Position numbers and translations under genes: made by a program. A stretch of 64,000 nt of DNA, taken from contig JBBQHB010000012.1 of the NCBI GenBank assembly GCA_038323575.1, positions 14,563 through 78,562 of the forward strand, written 5' to 3'. Every line of letters starts with the position of its first letter. Position 1 is the first letter of the stretch. Source of the stretch: CAINVV01 sp038323575 (GTDB lineage: Bacteria > Bacteroidota > Bacteroidia > Bacteroidales > Prolixibacteraceae). The notes beneath the pieces were generated by a model. The model had not been told where the DNA came from. It worked only from the letters and a program-made list of their open reading frames with translations, and did no database searches. Shown piece after piece: positions 9,146-18,344 of this stretch.

Positions 9146-10086
9146 TTGATTAGTGTTGTATTTTCGGATCGCTTCAGGAAATTTGCCAAAGTGAATTTGC
9201 TTCTGAAATGGGAGAAACTATTTAAAGGCGCTTTGATTTTCTCGGTTGGTTTTTTGATATTTGAAGCAATTTTTGAATCCGAAGTTTTTGCCAAATGGCT
9301 GTGGCATTTTTACCTGCTGGCATTTATATTTATTCCCCTCAGGCAGATGGAATTCCGGTCTATGCGAATGTTTATTGTTGCATTCGTCCCCTTTTTACTG
9401 GTAACGGTTTCAAGTGATTTGACCGAATTGGTCAGCAGTGATTTTTTTAAAACCACAGAGGTATATTTTAAAAATGCAACTGCCCTTACCTATATCTGGA
9501 TGGCTGCTATTCTGTTTAGTCATAACAGGCAAAGCAAAGCGGCAGAAAGAGATCGCCTCAAAAGGCTAAAAGAGGATGAAATCAACCGGGCCATTGCCAT
9601 TCGGAAAGTTGAACTCGAAGTGCTGGTATCAAATCGCACCGCTGAACTTACCATGCAGAAGGAGGAGTTGGAACAGGCATTCAAACTCTTTTTGAACAGC
9701 ATTTCAGAAAAGAGATTAAGCGTGGAGAACTTAATTTTGTATTTGCGTTTTCCGGAGAAGAGGCATTGAATTATATCAATATACATAAGCAGGAGGCTGT
9801 TCTGATCATTTCGGATATCAATATGCCGGGCATGAGCGGTCTTGAATTGCTGAAAAATATCAAGGAAAAATACGAGAAACCATCGCCGGTAGTGATGATG
9901 ATAACAGCTTATGGCGATGAAAACAATTACCGCATGGCGATGCAGTTGGGTGCAGATGATTTTTTAACCAAGCCGTTAGACTTTACTTCGCTCAAAGTAA
10001 AATTGTCATTCACCTGCAAATTGATTGGTCCGGCAAGCCTGAAGCACAAAGCAGATGAAATAATGGTTTACGAAGTACTGAATTGA
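9146..10086 (+). pseudogene. Broken membrane-sensor / response-regulator chimera
   Basis: From a TTG at 9146 a frame encodes about four hydrophobic helices and then a helix typical of sensor linkers (NRTAELTMQKEELEQ). At about 9677 the frame becomes meaningless, and a different frame takes over with the inside of a receiver domain: LFEQHFRKEIKRGE, FSGEEALNY, ISDINMPGMSG (phospho-acceptor Asp codon 9814-9816) and a conserved Lys in LTKPLDF. The first receiver strand with its acidic pocket (VDDE-type motif) is absent from every frame here. A single-base shift therefore cannot explain the break; a deletion joining two genes or domains is needed. The tail after KPLDF also looks degenerate. Before decay it was probably a membrane kinase or cyclase next to a response regulator. 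Confidence 0.75.
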
Positions 10087-10134
10087 ACGAACTATTAAAA
10101 CATTGAAATACAATATGAACTGGTGCAATCGTTT

Positions 10135-10638
10135 ATGATTCAAAAACTAGAGAAAGGTTTGTCTGCCTGGCTCTCATATCATAATGCCGGGCACACCATG
10201 GGCGTAATCGAAGCCGCAGAACATTTGGCCGTTTCAGAAAATATTTCCGGTGATGACTTAATCCTTGTAAAGACAACCGCATTGTTCCATGATGCCGGTT
10301 ATATGCAGCTTTACAAGGGCCACGAAGAGATTTCCTGTGAAATTGCCAAAGAGCATCTTCCTGAATTTGGCTATTCTTCTGTGCAAATCGATACGGTCTG
10401 CAGGTTAATTATGGCTACAAGAATACCACAGGAGCCTGCCGATATCCTGGGTCAGATTCTTTGCAATGCTGATTTGTATTATATTGGAACAGATGAATAT
10501 TCATTTTATGCCGGGAAGTTGTTTCAGGAGCTTGAAAGTGCCGGAATGGTAAAGACAAAGAGGGACTGGATACTGCGCCAAGTAGAATTTTTAACCAATC
10601 ACCGCTTTTTTACACCCTCCGCCATCCGTGAAAGGTAA
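10135..10638 (+). CDS. HD-domain phosphohydrolase
   Basis: A 167-residue soluble protein of the HD metal-dependent phosphohydrolase superfamily. Metal-binding motifs are visible in order: YHNAGHT near the start, FHDAGY (the HD pair), GHEE, and CNADLYYIG. Such proteins hydrolyse phosphoester bonds, often in nucleotides; the substrate is unknown. A GTG at 10123 would add four residues; I prefer the ATG. After the TAA at 10636-10638 the same frame stays open, continues with a family-like tail (AHKQKNLQQVKTK) and runs into the frame of the yitT remnant, so the protein may be shortened by a premature stop. It lies between two damaged genes. Confidence 0.8.
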   Translation: MIQKLEKGLSAWLSYHNAGHTMGVIEAAEHLAVSENISGDDLILVKTTALFHDAGYMQLYKGHEEISCEIAKEHLPEFGYSSVQIDTVCRLIMATRIPQEPADILGQILCNADLYYIGTDEYSFYAGKLFQELESAGMVKTKRDWILRQVEFLTNHRFFTPSAIRER

Positions 10639-10677
10639 GCTCATAAACAGAAAAACCTGCAGCAGGTAAAGACTAAA

Positions 10678-11566
10678 ATGCAATCAACGTTTACAGTTTC
10701 GAGAGGTATTAATCCTTTAGAACTGCTGCAGGATCTCTTTCTGATGATGGCAGGTGTGGTTTTGGCCGGTTATGCATTAAAGGGTTTCATGGTGCCAACC
10801 ATTTTTTTGACGGGGGGACAACCGGTATTTCGCTGCTGGTCCATGAATTTTACCATTTCAACCTTGCCTTGGTAATTATTGTACTGAATCTGCCGTTTAT
10901 CGTCGTTAGTTTCTTTTCCGTAGGCCACAGGTTTGCTTTCCGGACCTTCTTCAGCGTTATTCTTTTGGGCATCTGCCTGACATTGCTTCCTGATGTTGCT
11001 GTCACTAAGGACAAACTGCTGATCTCAATTTTCGGAGGGGTCTTCCTTGGCATCGGAATCGGACTGATCATGAGGGCTGGCGCTGCTTTGGACGGAATAG
11101 AAGTATTGGCCTTGTATACGTTGAAAAAAACCTCATTTTCCATTTCTGAAATCATTCTCGGGCTAAACATTGTTATTTTTTCCATTGCTGCCTTTAAATT
11201 CGGGATAGAAACAGCGTTGTATTCTGTCCTTACCTATTTCTCAGCCACCCGCTGCATCGATTACGTCGTGGAGGGCATCCAGGCCTATACGGGTGTAACC
11301 ATCATTTCAGGCAAAAGCGAAATGATCAAATACCAGTTGGTTAATAATTTAGGAAGGGGAATCACTGTATACAAAGGGGAGAGGGGATTTTACCCGGCAA
11401 ACTTGAAATCAGTGCGGATTGTGATATCATCTTTATCGTTATAACAAGGCTGGAATTGAGGAAGTTAAAGAACCTGGTCAGCCATGTTGATCCCAACGCT
11501 TTTGTCTTTGCCAATACCATCAAAGAGGTTTCGGGCGGCATCATCAAACGCCGGCATCAGCATTAG
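10678..11566 (+). pseudogene. yitT: YitT-family membrane protein, two frameshifts
   Basis: Conceptual repair gives a full YitT protein (about six membrane helices plus a C-terminal DUF2179 domain, near 296 aa). Break 1 lies at 10795-10800: the frame reads FMVPTIFLTGG, but one extra A in the CCAACC run restores the family motif MVPNHFFDGG and then TTGISLLVHEF. Break 2 lies at 11388-11391: one extra T restores GFLPGKLEIS followed by DCDIIFIVITRLEL and the end IKEVSGGIIKRR at the TAG 11564-11566. Both are single-base losses in homopolymers, so real decay and sequencing error are both possible. The middle (10869-11390) is intact and hydrophobic. Confidence 0.85.
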
Positions 11567-11579
11567 CATATGATTCTTC

Positions 11580-11607
11580 TTTGTATTAATTATAAATAGT
11601 ATATTTG
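11580..11607 (+). promoter_or_regulatory. Candidate Bacteroidota-type promoter for the PPK2 gene
   Basis: TATATTTG at 11600-11607 is a perfect match to the -7 consensus TAnnTTTG of Bacteroidota housekeeping promoters, and TTTG at 11580-11583 lies 16 bases upstream as a possible -33 element (slightly short of the usual 17-21). Transcription would start near 11614, leaving a leader of about 85 bases before the PPK2 ATG at 11699. Confidence 0.45.
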
Positions 11608-11698
11608 TTTATTGCTTCTTATCAGGATATTGATACTTCAATTTATGGATTTTTGATAATTTATTTTCCTGAATCCTAATACTTAATCCCCTTTAGAT

Positions 11699-12673
11699 AT
11701 GGCAACCCGCAAAGATGGTACAACGGAACCGAAATCCGGAAAGAATAAGGACAATGAAATTGCAGCATACAGCAAAAAAAAGTTTCTTGACCTTGCAGAT
11801 AAATTGTCCAGGCAGTACCGGGTTACCGACGACAAGAAATTCAAACTGAAGGATTATCCCCATGAGGTAGATTCCGAATTGGGAATAGAGGAGAAACCTG
11901 TGGCACAGCAGATTCTGCAGATGGGTGTTGAAGCGCTCTCTGAAATGCAGGATAAATTGTATGCACATGATAAATGGGCGCTGCTCGTGATTTTTCAGGC
12001 CATGGATGCGGCAGGCAAAGACGGCGCCATCAAACATGTGATGTCGGGTGTCAATCCGCAGGGTTGTGAGGTAACGCCCTTTAAATCACCGAATTCAGAG
12101 GAGCTTGACCATGATTACCTCTGGCGCTGCATGAAACACGTGCCAGAGCGCGGCAGGATTGGCATTTTTAACCGCTCCTATTATGAGGAAGTTCTGGTTG
12201 TGCGCGTACATGACAGCATCCTTCAGGGACAAAAGCTTCCTGAAAAACTCATTACCAAAGATATCTGGAAAGACCGGCTGCACGATATCCGGAATTTCGA
12301 ATCCTATCTGAACAAAAACGGGATTCTTGTTGTGAAAATTTTCCTTCATGTTTCCAAGAAGGAACAAAAGAAACGCTTTCTCGAACGCATTGAAAAGCCT
12401 GAAAAGAACTGGAAGTTCAGTAATTCTGATTTGGCAGAAAGGAAGTTCTGGAAAGAATACATGTCAGCTTACGAAGATCTGATCAAAAAAACAGCCACCG
12501 AGAAATCGCCCTGGTATGTAGTGCCTGCCGACAACAAGCACTACGCACGCATTGTGGTTGCTTCGGCCATCCTTCATGCCTTGGATTCCATGAAACTTGC
12601 CTATCCGAAGGTTAGCGAGGCAAAGGTTGCCGAACTGCAACGCATTAAGCTGGAATTAGAGGCAGAGGAATAA
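11699..12673 (+). CDS. ppk2: Polyphosphate kinase 2 (PPK2) family, polyphosphate:nucleotide phosphotransferase
   Basis: A cytosolic enzyme of 324 aa that transfers phosphate between polyphosphate and nucleotides. The Walker A-like loop is in FQAMDAAGKDGAIKHVMSG (about residues 99-117). The lid and Walker B-type segment follow (VNPQGCEVTPFKSPN, GRIGIFNRSYYEEVLVVRVH), and the C-terminal part has KKRFLERIEKPEKNWKFS. The pattern DAAGKDG with HVMSGVNPQG and the absence of a long N-terminal extension fit the single-domain class III type, which uses AMP and ADP; this class call is inference. The gene stands on its own promoter and is followed 49 bases later by the SulP transporter gene, possibly as one unit. 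Confidence 0.92.
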   Translation: MATRKDGTTEPKSGKNKDNEIAAYSKKKFLDLADKLSRQYRVTDDKKFKLKDYPHEVDSELGIEEKPVAQQILQMGVEALSEMQDKLYAHDKWALLVIFQAMDAAGKDGAIKHVMSGVNPQGCEVTPFKSPNSEELDHDYLWRCMKHVPERGRIGIFNRSYYEEVLVVRVHDSILQGQKLPEKLITKDIWKDRLHDIRNFESYLNKNGILVVKIFLHVSKKEQKKRFLERIEKPEKNWKFSNSDLAERKFWKEYMSAYEDLIKKTATEKSPWYVVPADNKHYARIVVASAILHALDSMKLAYPKVSEAKVAELQRIKLELEAEE

Positions 12674-12722
12674 CTTTGGTAACCCGATCGTGGGACCTAA
12701 CTCATAACTCAAAACCTGATCA

Positions 12723-14414
12723 ATGCTAAACAACCTATTTCCTCCGCTGCAATGGCTAAAAACTTACAGGCTGAAAGATCTCCGTAGTGATACTCTGGCC
12801 GGTATGACCCTGGCAGCTTATGCGATTCCGGTATCGATGGCTTATGCATCACTTGCGGGATTGCCGGTTTATTACGGGATATACGGATACCTGATAGGCG
12901 GAGTGTTTTACGCCCTATTCGGTTCCGGCATGCAGTTGGCTATCGGACCTACCTCCGCAATTTCGCTTTTGATCGGAACCACACTGGCCACAATGGCAAA
13001 AGGTGATTTACAGCATTCAATACAGATTGCCTCTCTGACGGCAATGGTAATGGCATTCATGAGTTTAACCGCATGGTTGTTAAGGCTTAACAGTTTTGTG
13101 AATTTTATCAGCGAATCGGTGCTTCTTGGGTTCAAAGCAGGTGCTGCCCTCACCATCGCAATGACCCAGTTGCCAAAATTATTTGGTGTTGCCGGCGGTG
13201 GCGGCGGTTTTTTTGAGCGGTTAGGTTTTCTGCTCAGGCAGTTGCCTGATACCAATCTGGCAGTCTTAAGTTTTGGAATTTTTGCAGTTGCCTTTCTGGT
13301 AGCGGGTGAAAAAATCCTGCCTGGTCGACCGGTGGCTATCTTTTTGGTTGTAGGGTCCATCGTTTTGATGTCAGCCACGTCCCTCGTGAGTTCAGGCTTT
13401 TCACTGACCGGAGATATTCCCCGGGGATTGCCGCATTTCGGAATACCGGCACTGAATATCAAAGAGATTGACAGTGTTGTGCCTCTGGCTTTCGCCTGTT
13501 TTTTGCTGGCTTACATTGAAAGTGTTTCGGCGGCTAAAACACTCGCAAATAAGGGAGGATACGAAATTGACACCCGTCAGGAACTGCTTGCCCTTGCCGC
13601 GGCCAATGCTGCCACGGCACTTGGACACGGATACCCTGTAACCGGAGGTTTGTCGCAGTCTGCAGTGAACAGTAAGGCAGGGGCTAAAACTCCGTTTTCA
13701 CTTGTATTTGCCTCGGTGACAATTGCCTTGTGTCTGCTGTTTCTGACAAGTACCCTGAAAAATCTGCCCAATGTGGTATTGGCTGCTATTCTGCTCGTTG
13801 CTATCTCAGGCTTGGTTGATGTAAGAGGATTGATTCGTTTGTGGAAAATCAGCCGGATGGAATTTGGTGTGGCGATGATAGCGCTTACCGGGGTGATCGT
13901 GTCCGGAATCCTCAAAGGGGTCGTTCTGGCAGCAGTTTCCTCCATTGTATGGTTGCTGATTATTATTTCAAAGCCCCATGTTGCTTTCCTTGGCAGGATT
14001 CCCGGAACAAGAAGATATACCGACATTGGACGCCATCCGGACAATGAATTGATTCCTGGTATGCTGCTGATCAGGGTCGAAGCTTCTGTTTTGTATTTTA
14101 ATGTTGAGCATATCAGGAACAACATATGGTCAAAGGTTGCCGGATGTGGCGATTCACTCAAATGCGTCATTTGGGATTTCAGCACATCACCATATGTTGA
14201 TATCGCCGGAGCAGAACTGATCAAAAAACTTTACCTGGATTTAAAGGCAAAGGGTATCGCATTAAGGATTGCAGAGGCTCACGCCGGTGTACGTGATATC
14301 CTTCGTGCAGAAGAGATAGATCACCTTTTGGGACATATCAGCAGGAAAGTATCCATCGATGACCTTGTAAACGGAGTTGTTCCTAGAGAGGTGAAAAACC
14401 ACGATGGACAATAA
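12723..14414 (+). CDS. SulP-family inorganic anion transporter with STAS domain
   Basis: A 563-residue inner-membrane transporter. The N-terminal SulP signature is clear (LAGMTLAAYAIPVSMAYASL, then GLPVYYGIYGYLIGG and IGPTSAISLLIG). About 10-14 hydrophobic segments extend to residue 430, followed by a cytoplasmic STAS domain at about 445-555 (VLYFNVEH, VIWDFSTSPYVDIAGAELIK). Characterised members carry sulfate, bicarbonate or dicarboxylates; substrate choice cannot be read here, and no sulfate-assimilation or carbonic-anhydrase gene is adjacent. It lies 49 bases after the PPK2 gene and converges with the GH53 gene. Confidence 0.92.
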   Translation: MLNNLFPPLQWLKTYRLKDLRSDTLAGMTLAAYAIPVSMAYASLAGLPVYYGIYGYLIGGVFYALFGSGMQLAIGPTSAISLLIGTTLATMAKGDLQHSIQIASLTAMVMAFMSLTAWLLRLNSFVNFISESVLLGFKAGAALTIAMTQLPKLFGVAGGGGGFFERLGFLLRQLPDTNLAVLSFGIFAVAFLVAGEKILPGRPVAIFLVVGSIVLMSATSLVSSGFSLTGDIPRGLPHFGIPALNIKEIDSVVPLAFACFLLAYIESVSAAKTLANKGGYEIDTRQELLALAAANAATALGHGYPVTGGLSQSAVNSKAGAKTPFSLVFASVTIALCLLFLTSTLKNLPNVVLAAILLVAISGLVDVRGLIRLWKISRMEFGVAMIALTGVIVSGILKGVVLAAVSSIVWLLIIISKPHVAFLGRIPGTRRYTDIGRHPDNELIPGMLLIRVEASVLYFNVEHIRNNIWSKVAGCGDSLKCVIWDFSTSPYVDIAGAELIKKLYLDLKAKGIALRIAEAHAGVRDILRAEEIDHLLGHISRKVSIDDLVNGVVPREVKNHDGQ

Positions 14415-14464
14415 TTCAATTTTTTACGCAACGTACCGAAAACCCGTATTGCTTGTCGATAAAA

Positions 14465-15520
14465 TTATTCTAAAAAGGCATCCATTGCATGGGTGGGTTT
14501 CCCGTCTGCACCCCATGCGCTTAGTGCATAGTGGCTCCAGCTCCCGGCTCCTTCCGGTTCCCAGTAAAATACTCCTGTTCCCTTGCTGTCAGGTACTTCC
14601 AAAACCTTTTTTTGAACTGCCACCAGCATATCGTAGGTGTTTTGCACTTTGTTGTCTTCTCCGCCAACCTCTACCACCATCACCTCTTTGCCATACCTGG
14701 ACACCATATCTTTCAGGTTGGCTCCCAAATCATTGACCGAAAGGGTATAATCTGGATTTCCGGCCAGCCAGTAAGGGTAGTAAGACAATCCTATTACATC
14801 ATATTTTGCTCCGGCGGATCTGGCATTGTCAAACCACCACCTGAAACGTTCGTTGTTGTTCCCCTGGTCGACGTGCAGAATAACTTTTGACTGTGGGCTA
14901 ACGGTCTTGATTGCATCATAACCCTTGTTGAGCAATTGTACCAGTTGACTAAAATTTGTACTGCTTCCTTCCGGATAGACCATGCCTCCCGGAATCTCAT
15001 TTCCGACCTGAACCCATTCCGGCGTAATACCTGCAGATTTGAGTGCTGTCATCACACCATAAGTATAATCGTAAAGATCTTTCAGTAATGTGGGCAAATC
15101 ATGACCTACCCAAGCTTTTGGCTTTACTTGTTTGCCCGGATCTGCCCAGCTGTCGCTGTAATGAAAGTCAATCATCACCCTCATGCCCCACTGTTTCGCC
15201 CTGACTGCCATGGCAACTGTCTCCGCTTTGCTGCAATGACCGCTGAACGGATCATTTGAGGGATCAACGAATGTCCTTAACCTGATGGAATTAATTCCAT
15301 GGTCTTTTAAAATTTTAAAACAATCTTCCTCAGTACCATTGTCATTGTAAAATTTATATCCTGTGGCTTCCATCTGGGGCAGCCAGCTTATATCAGCTCC
15401 CTTTGCAAACACAGTAGCAGCAGGTTCTTCCCGGATTTGGGGCGCTGCATTTTGGCTGCATCCGGTTGAACAGATGATGCACAAGAACAGAAACAGGGTT
15501 CCGGGTGCTATATTTCTCAT
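14465..15520 (-). CDS. GH53 endo-beta-1,4-galactanase, lipoprotein
   Basis: A 351-residue glycoside hydrolase family 53 enzyme that would cut beta-1,4-galactan side chains of pectin (arabinogalactan type I). It has a lipoprotein signal ending in STGC (Cys about 21), so it is probably anchored to the outer membrane. Family motifs: GADISWLPQMEATGYKFY near the start, GINSIRLRTFVDP, MRVMIDFHYSDSWADPGKQ, acid/base Glu175 in VGNEIPGGM, and nucleophile Glu284 in VMVVEVGGED. The length is that of a bare catalytic domain. No SusC/SusD pair is adjacent, which is unusual for a galactan utilisation locus. It lies 44 bases downstream of the propeller/phosphoesterase gene on the same strand. Confidence 0.93.
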   Translation of the reverse strand: MRNIAPGTLFLFLCIICSTGCSQNAAPQIREEPAATVFAKGADISWLPQMEATGYKFYNDNGTEEDCFKILKDHGINSIRLRTFVDPSNDPFSGHCSKAETVAMAVRAKQWGMRVMIDFHYSDSWADPGKQVKPKAWVGHDLPTLLKDLYDYTYGVMTALKSAGITPEWVQVGNEIPGGMVYPEGSSTNFSQLVQLLNKGYDAIKTVSPQSKVILHVDQGNNNERFRWWFDNARSAGAKYDVIGLSYYPYWLAGNPDYTLSVNDLGANLKDMVSRYGKEVMVVEVGGEDNKVQNTYDMLVAVQKKVLEVPDSKGTGVFYWEPEGAGSWSHYALSAWGADGKPTHAMDAFLE

Positions 15521-15564
15521 ATTAATATTGTTTATCTTCTTGAAAGTCTGGGATTACAGATGCC

Positions 15565-18021
15565 TTAATCATCATCCCCGTCGCCTTCTTTCTGCGGTGT
15601 GAAGAAAGCCGCATGGACTGGAGCAGGGCAGGGGCTGTTCAATCCTTTTACCGCAGACCAGATTACTTGGTTGAATTGTGCATCCGGTATCCTGTCTTCT
15701 TTGCTGAAATCAAATTTTTCGCTTAGTCTTGATAACTTGCTCTCGTCTATGTTTTTAAGGTTTAAATCAACGAGATTGGCAGTTGAATGAAACGGTGGAT
15801 GTGTTGCAGTTGTGTTAAAGCATCGCCACATGGGTTCGGCTGAGGCATCATATTGACTCATCGGCGGTAAACCAAGGATCAGTTCGATTGTGCGCAGCGC
15901 CGAACTGGTTGAATACATGGTGTGATCGGCAAAGCCCTGTTTTACAAAACCGCCGGCAACATAGGCTGTCGTACGGTGGGCATCTACGTGGTCGGGACCG
16001 TTTTGGGCATCATCTTCCACGATAATTACAATACTTTCATTCCAGATCGGTGAATGACTCAGATAATCCACGAAAAGGCCGCAGGCGAGATCATTGTCAG
16101 CTGCGTGTGCTTTTGGTGTCGGCCGTCCCAATCTTAACCCTTCGGTGTGGTCATTCCCGAATCGAATGGTATTCAGTCCGGGCACCTTACCCTGTGCAAG
16201 TAACTTATCAAAATCACGTTTCCATACATGAAAGCGTACCGTGTCGCGAATCGTCATGTCCCAACCAACATATTCTTTGCAAAAATGGTCGTTCAGCGCA
16301 GGAATATTGGGCGTTTTGGCATCTGATATAAATTCTCCGTAACTTCGGTAAGAAACGCCGAATTTCTTGCAGTAATCCCAGAGGAATCCGTTTTTATTGT
16401 TGGCAACCTCACGCTCCCCTTCTCCCGGATAGGAACCGCCTCTGCCTCCGTAACTTACCGGCCAGTTTTTTTCAAGATAGTCTGTTGCATAGGCTCCCAT
16501 CGTCCAGTTATGGCCGTCTGCACTAACCTCTCCGTCTACATAAAAATTGTCTAGCAGAACAAATTGTTTAGCTATGTTGTGAAGGTTGGGTGTTACATTT
16601 TCACCGAAAAGCACCAGGCCCGGATCGCCGTTTCCCTCCTTTATGTCGCCGAGTACCTGATCATAGGTCCTGTTTTCCTTGATGATATAAAAAACATATT
16701 TGATGGGAGAGCTATCACCAACCCTGGATGGAACAGGATTCCCAGCCTCGCCTGTACTGTACATCTCCTTCTCTTTGGAATAGGGGGTGTTATTATAAAC
16801 TGCCTGGGAATAGATACCCAACTGATTATCTGCGGCTGCAGGGATGGACTGGAGTGTTCCCGTAAACAGGCCCCCGATATATTGTACTTTTGTGTTTTGA
16901 ATGTCTGCATGACGTTCCACAGCCTCTTTTTTGCTGATAGGACTCGGTCCGAAAGGATTCGCCTTGGAGGTAAGGCCTTTGCCGTTGGTAACAAAAATGT
17001 TGTCATTGATTACCCGCACGCAGGTCGGATACCATCCGGTGGGAATAAATCCTTTGCTCTTGCTGTTACCCGGAGAGGTTACATCGAAAACAGCAAGACA
17101 GTTGTTGTCGGCATTGGCGATGTACAAAGTTTTTTCATCTTCACTCAGGGCAACGCTGTTGGTTGTCGAGCCTGAAGGGGAATCAGGGAAAAGCGCTGAA
17201 TTGAGCACTTCTATAACCCTGTTCTTTTCTGTCGAAATTACAGAAACCGAATTGTCGTTGGCATTTCCTACGAACAGGTACTTGCCGTTTCGGGTGATGC
17301 ACAGATCATTAGGGTTATCGCCTACCGGAACAGAACTTTTCACCATCTGTTTTTTCGTATCGTATACGATGACTTTGTCGCAGCCCCAACAGGTAATGTA
17401 AAGGAATTTGTTGTCACCCGACAGCAGACAGGTATATCCTTCGCCACCCAAAGGAATTTGGTTGATTATTTTTCTTGCTTTCAGATCATAAGCATACATA
17501 GCGTTATTCTCCTTGGTAACTGTATAGAGTACCTGTTGTTTGTCATCTACCTGTATGCCGGCAATTGAAATTTTTTCAGGCCAGCGCTTGCCGATAACCA
17601 GGGTATCGAATGGCGTAATCTTGTTGTTTTTGATCTGGTAACGCATGATCCAGTTGTCGTTTCCACCGGAAGCATACAGGTATTTCCCGTCTTTTGAAAA
17701 GGTAAGGCCGAGCCACCCTTTCGCAATTACTACCGAATCAAGCACTTGCATTTTCGCCGGATCTATCAGCTGGATACTTTGGTCACTTTGTCCGTTGTTG
17801 GTAACAGCCAGCAGTTTTTTGGACGGTGCAACCGCCATGTTTAAGGGCAAATCGCCTAAAGGCAACAATTTCCCGACAGGCGAAAGTTTCCATCCGTTCG
17901 GCAGGGAAACACGACCGGCTTCAATTTCTTTCAGTGATTGGGCATTTGCCTGTGCAATAACGATCAACAGCATACTCAGGAAAAATAATGCTGGAGCAAT
18001 TTTGGATCTGGCAGATAGCAT
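15565..18021 (-). CDS. Secreted YncE-like beta-propeller fused to phosphoesterase-family domain
   Basis: An 818-residue exported protein (signal peptide about 1-27, ending ANAQ). Residues 40-400 form a YVTN/YncE beta-propeller with repeated blades (KKLLAVTNNGQSD, KYLYASGGNDN, KYLFVGNANDNSV, KTLYIANADNN). Residues 440-760 match the phosphoesterase/AcpA-phospholipase C family (PF04185 type): YIIKENRTYDQVLGD with the metal-binding Glu-Asn, then DGEVSADGHNWTMGAY and the distal site EDDAQNGPDHVDAHRT. The substrate is unknown; the enzyme part belongs to the alkaline-phosphatase-like superfamily. A second copy with the same architecture lies at 57387-60026. Confidence 0.9.
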   Translation of the reverse strand: MLSARSKIAPALFFLSMLLIVIAQANAQSLKEIEAGRVSLPNGWKLSPVGKLLPLGDLPLNMAVAPSKKLLAVTNNGQSDQSIQLIDPAKMQVLDSVVIAKGWLGLTFSKDGKYLYASGGNDNWIMRYQIKNNKITPFDTLVIGKRWPEKISIAGIQVDDKQQVLYTVTKENNAMYAYDLKARKIINQIPLGGEGYTCLLSGDNKFLYITCWGCDKVIVYDTKKQMVKSSVPVGDNPNDLCITRNGKYLFVGNANDNSVSVISTEKNRVIEVLNSALFPDSPSGSTTNSVALSEDEKTLYIANADNNCLAVFDVTSPGNSKSKGFIPTGWYPTCVRVINDNIFVTNGKGLTSKANPFGPSPISKKEAVERHADIQNTKVQYIGGLFTGTLQSIPAAADNQLGIYSQAVYNNTPYSKEKEMYSTGEAGNPVPSRVGDSSPIKYVFYIIKENRTYDQVLGDIKEGNGDPGLVLFGENVTPNLHNIAKQFVLLDNFYVDGEVSADGHNWTMGAYATDYLEKNWPVSYGGRGGSYPGEGEREVANNKNGFLWDYCKKFGVSYRSYGEFISDAKTPNIPALNDHFCKEYVGWDMTIRDTVRFHVWKRDFDKLLAQGKVPGLNTIRFGNDHTEGLRLGRPTPKAHAADNDLACGLFVDYLSHSPIWNESIVIIVEDDAQNGPDHVDAHRTTAYVAGGFVKQGFADHTMYSTSSALRTIELILGLPPMSQYDASAEPMWRCFNTTATHPPFHSTANLVDLNLKNIDESKLSRLSEKFDFSKEDRIPDAQFNQVIWSAVKGLNSPCPAPVHAAFFTPQKEGDGDDD

Positions 18022-18344
18022 GTGATTTAAAATTAAATATGTTAATAATCAGATAGTTCTATTTGTTTAACCTGGAATTAATAATACTTTATTCTACTCC
18101 AAAGTTGGTTAAATGTTTTCAATAATCAAATTGTTTTCTTTATGGATTGGCTGGTTAGTTATGTTGTTAATTATCATCTAATTAATCTATATTTGAATTT
18201 GCTTTAGGTATATCTCCGTTATTGGAGGTTGAATTTCAGTTTATTGTAATGTTGTTGATTCTGATTAAAAAAATAAAAACCCCGCCCATTAGGAATTTTA
18301 TTCCTACAGGCAAGGTTTTTAGTGCACCAGATTATTGGGCCGGG
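18022..18344. other. 323-bp intergenic region upstream of the propeller/phosphoesterase gene
   Basis: It is AT-rich. Its right part holds the terminator at 18276-18320; the remainder should carry the minus-strand promoter for the gene starting at 18021, but I do not see a convincing TAnnTTTG box. No coding frame is apparent. Confidence 0.5.
18276..18320 (-). terminator. Rho-independent terminator after the CDGSH gene
   Basis: On the minus strand AAAAACC-TTGCC pairs with GGC-GG-GGTTTTT across an inner perfect stem (AGGAAT, TTT loop, ATTCCT on the plus strand), followed by GGTTTTTATTTTTTT. It starts 25 bases after the stop of the CDGSH gene. The reverse strand also ends in a T5 run, so it may act in both directions, but the T-tract is much better on the minus strand. 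Confidence 0.8.

Noticed and set aside
14465..15520. A polysaccharide utilisation locus around GH53 and GH5
   Set aside because: No SusC/SusD pair, no sugar regulator and no cluster of glycosidases; the two enzymes are 8 kb apart with unrelated genes between.
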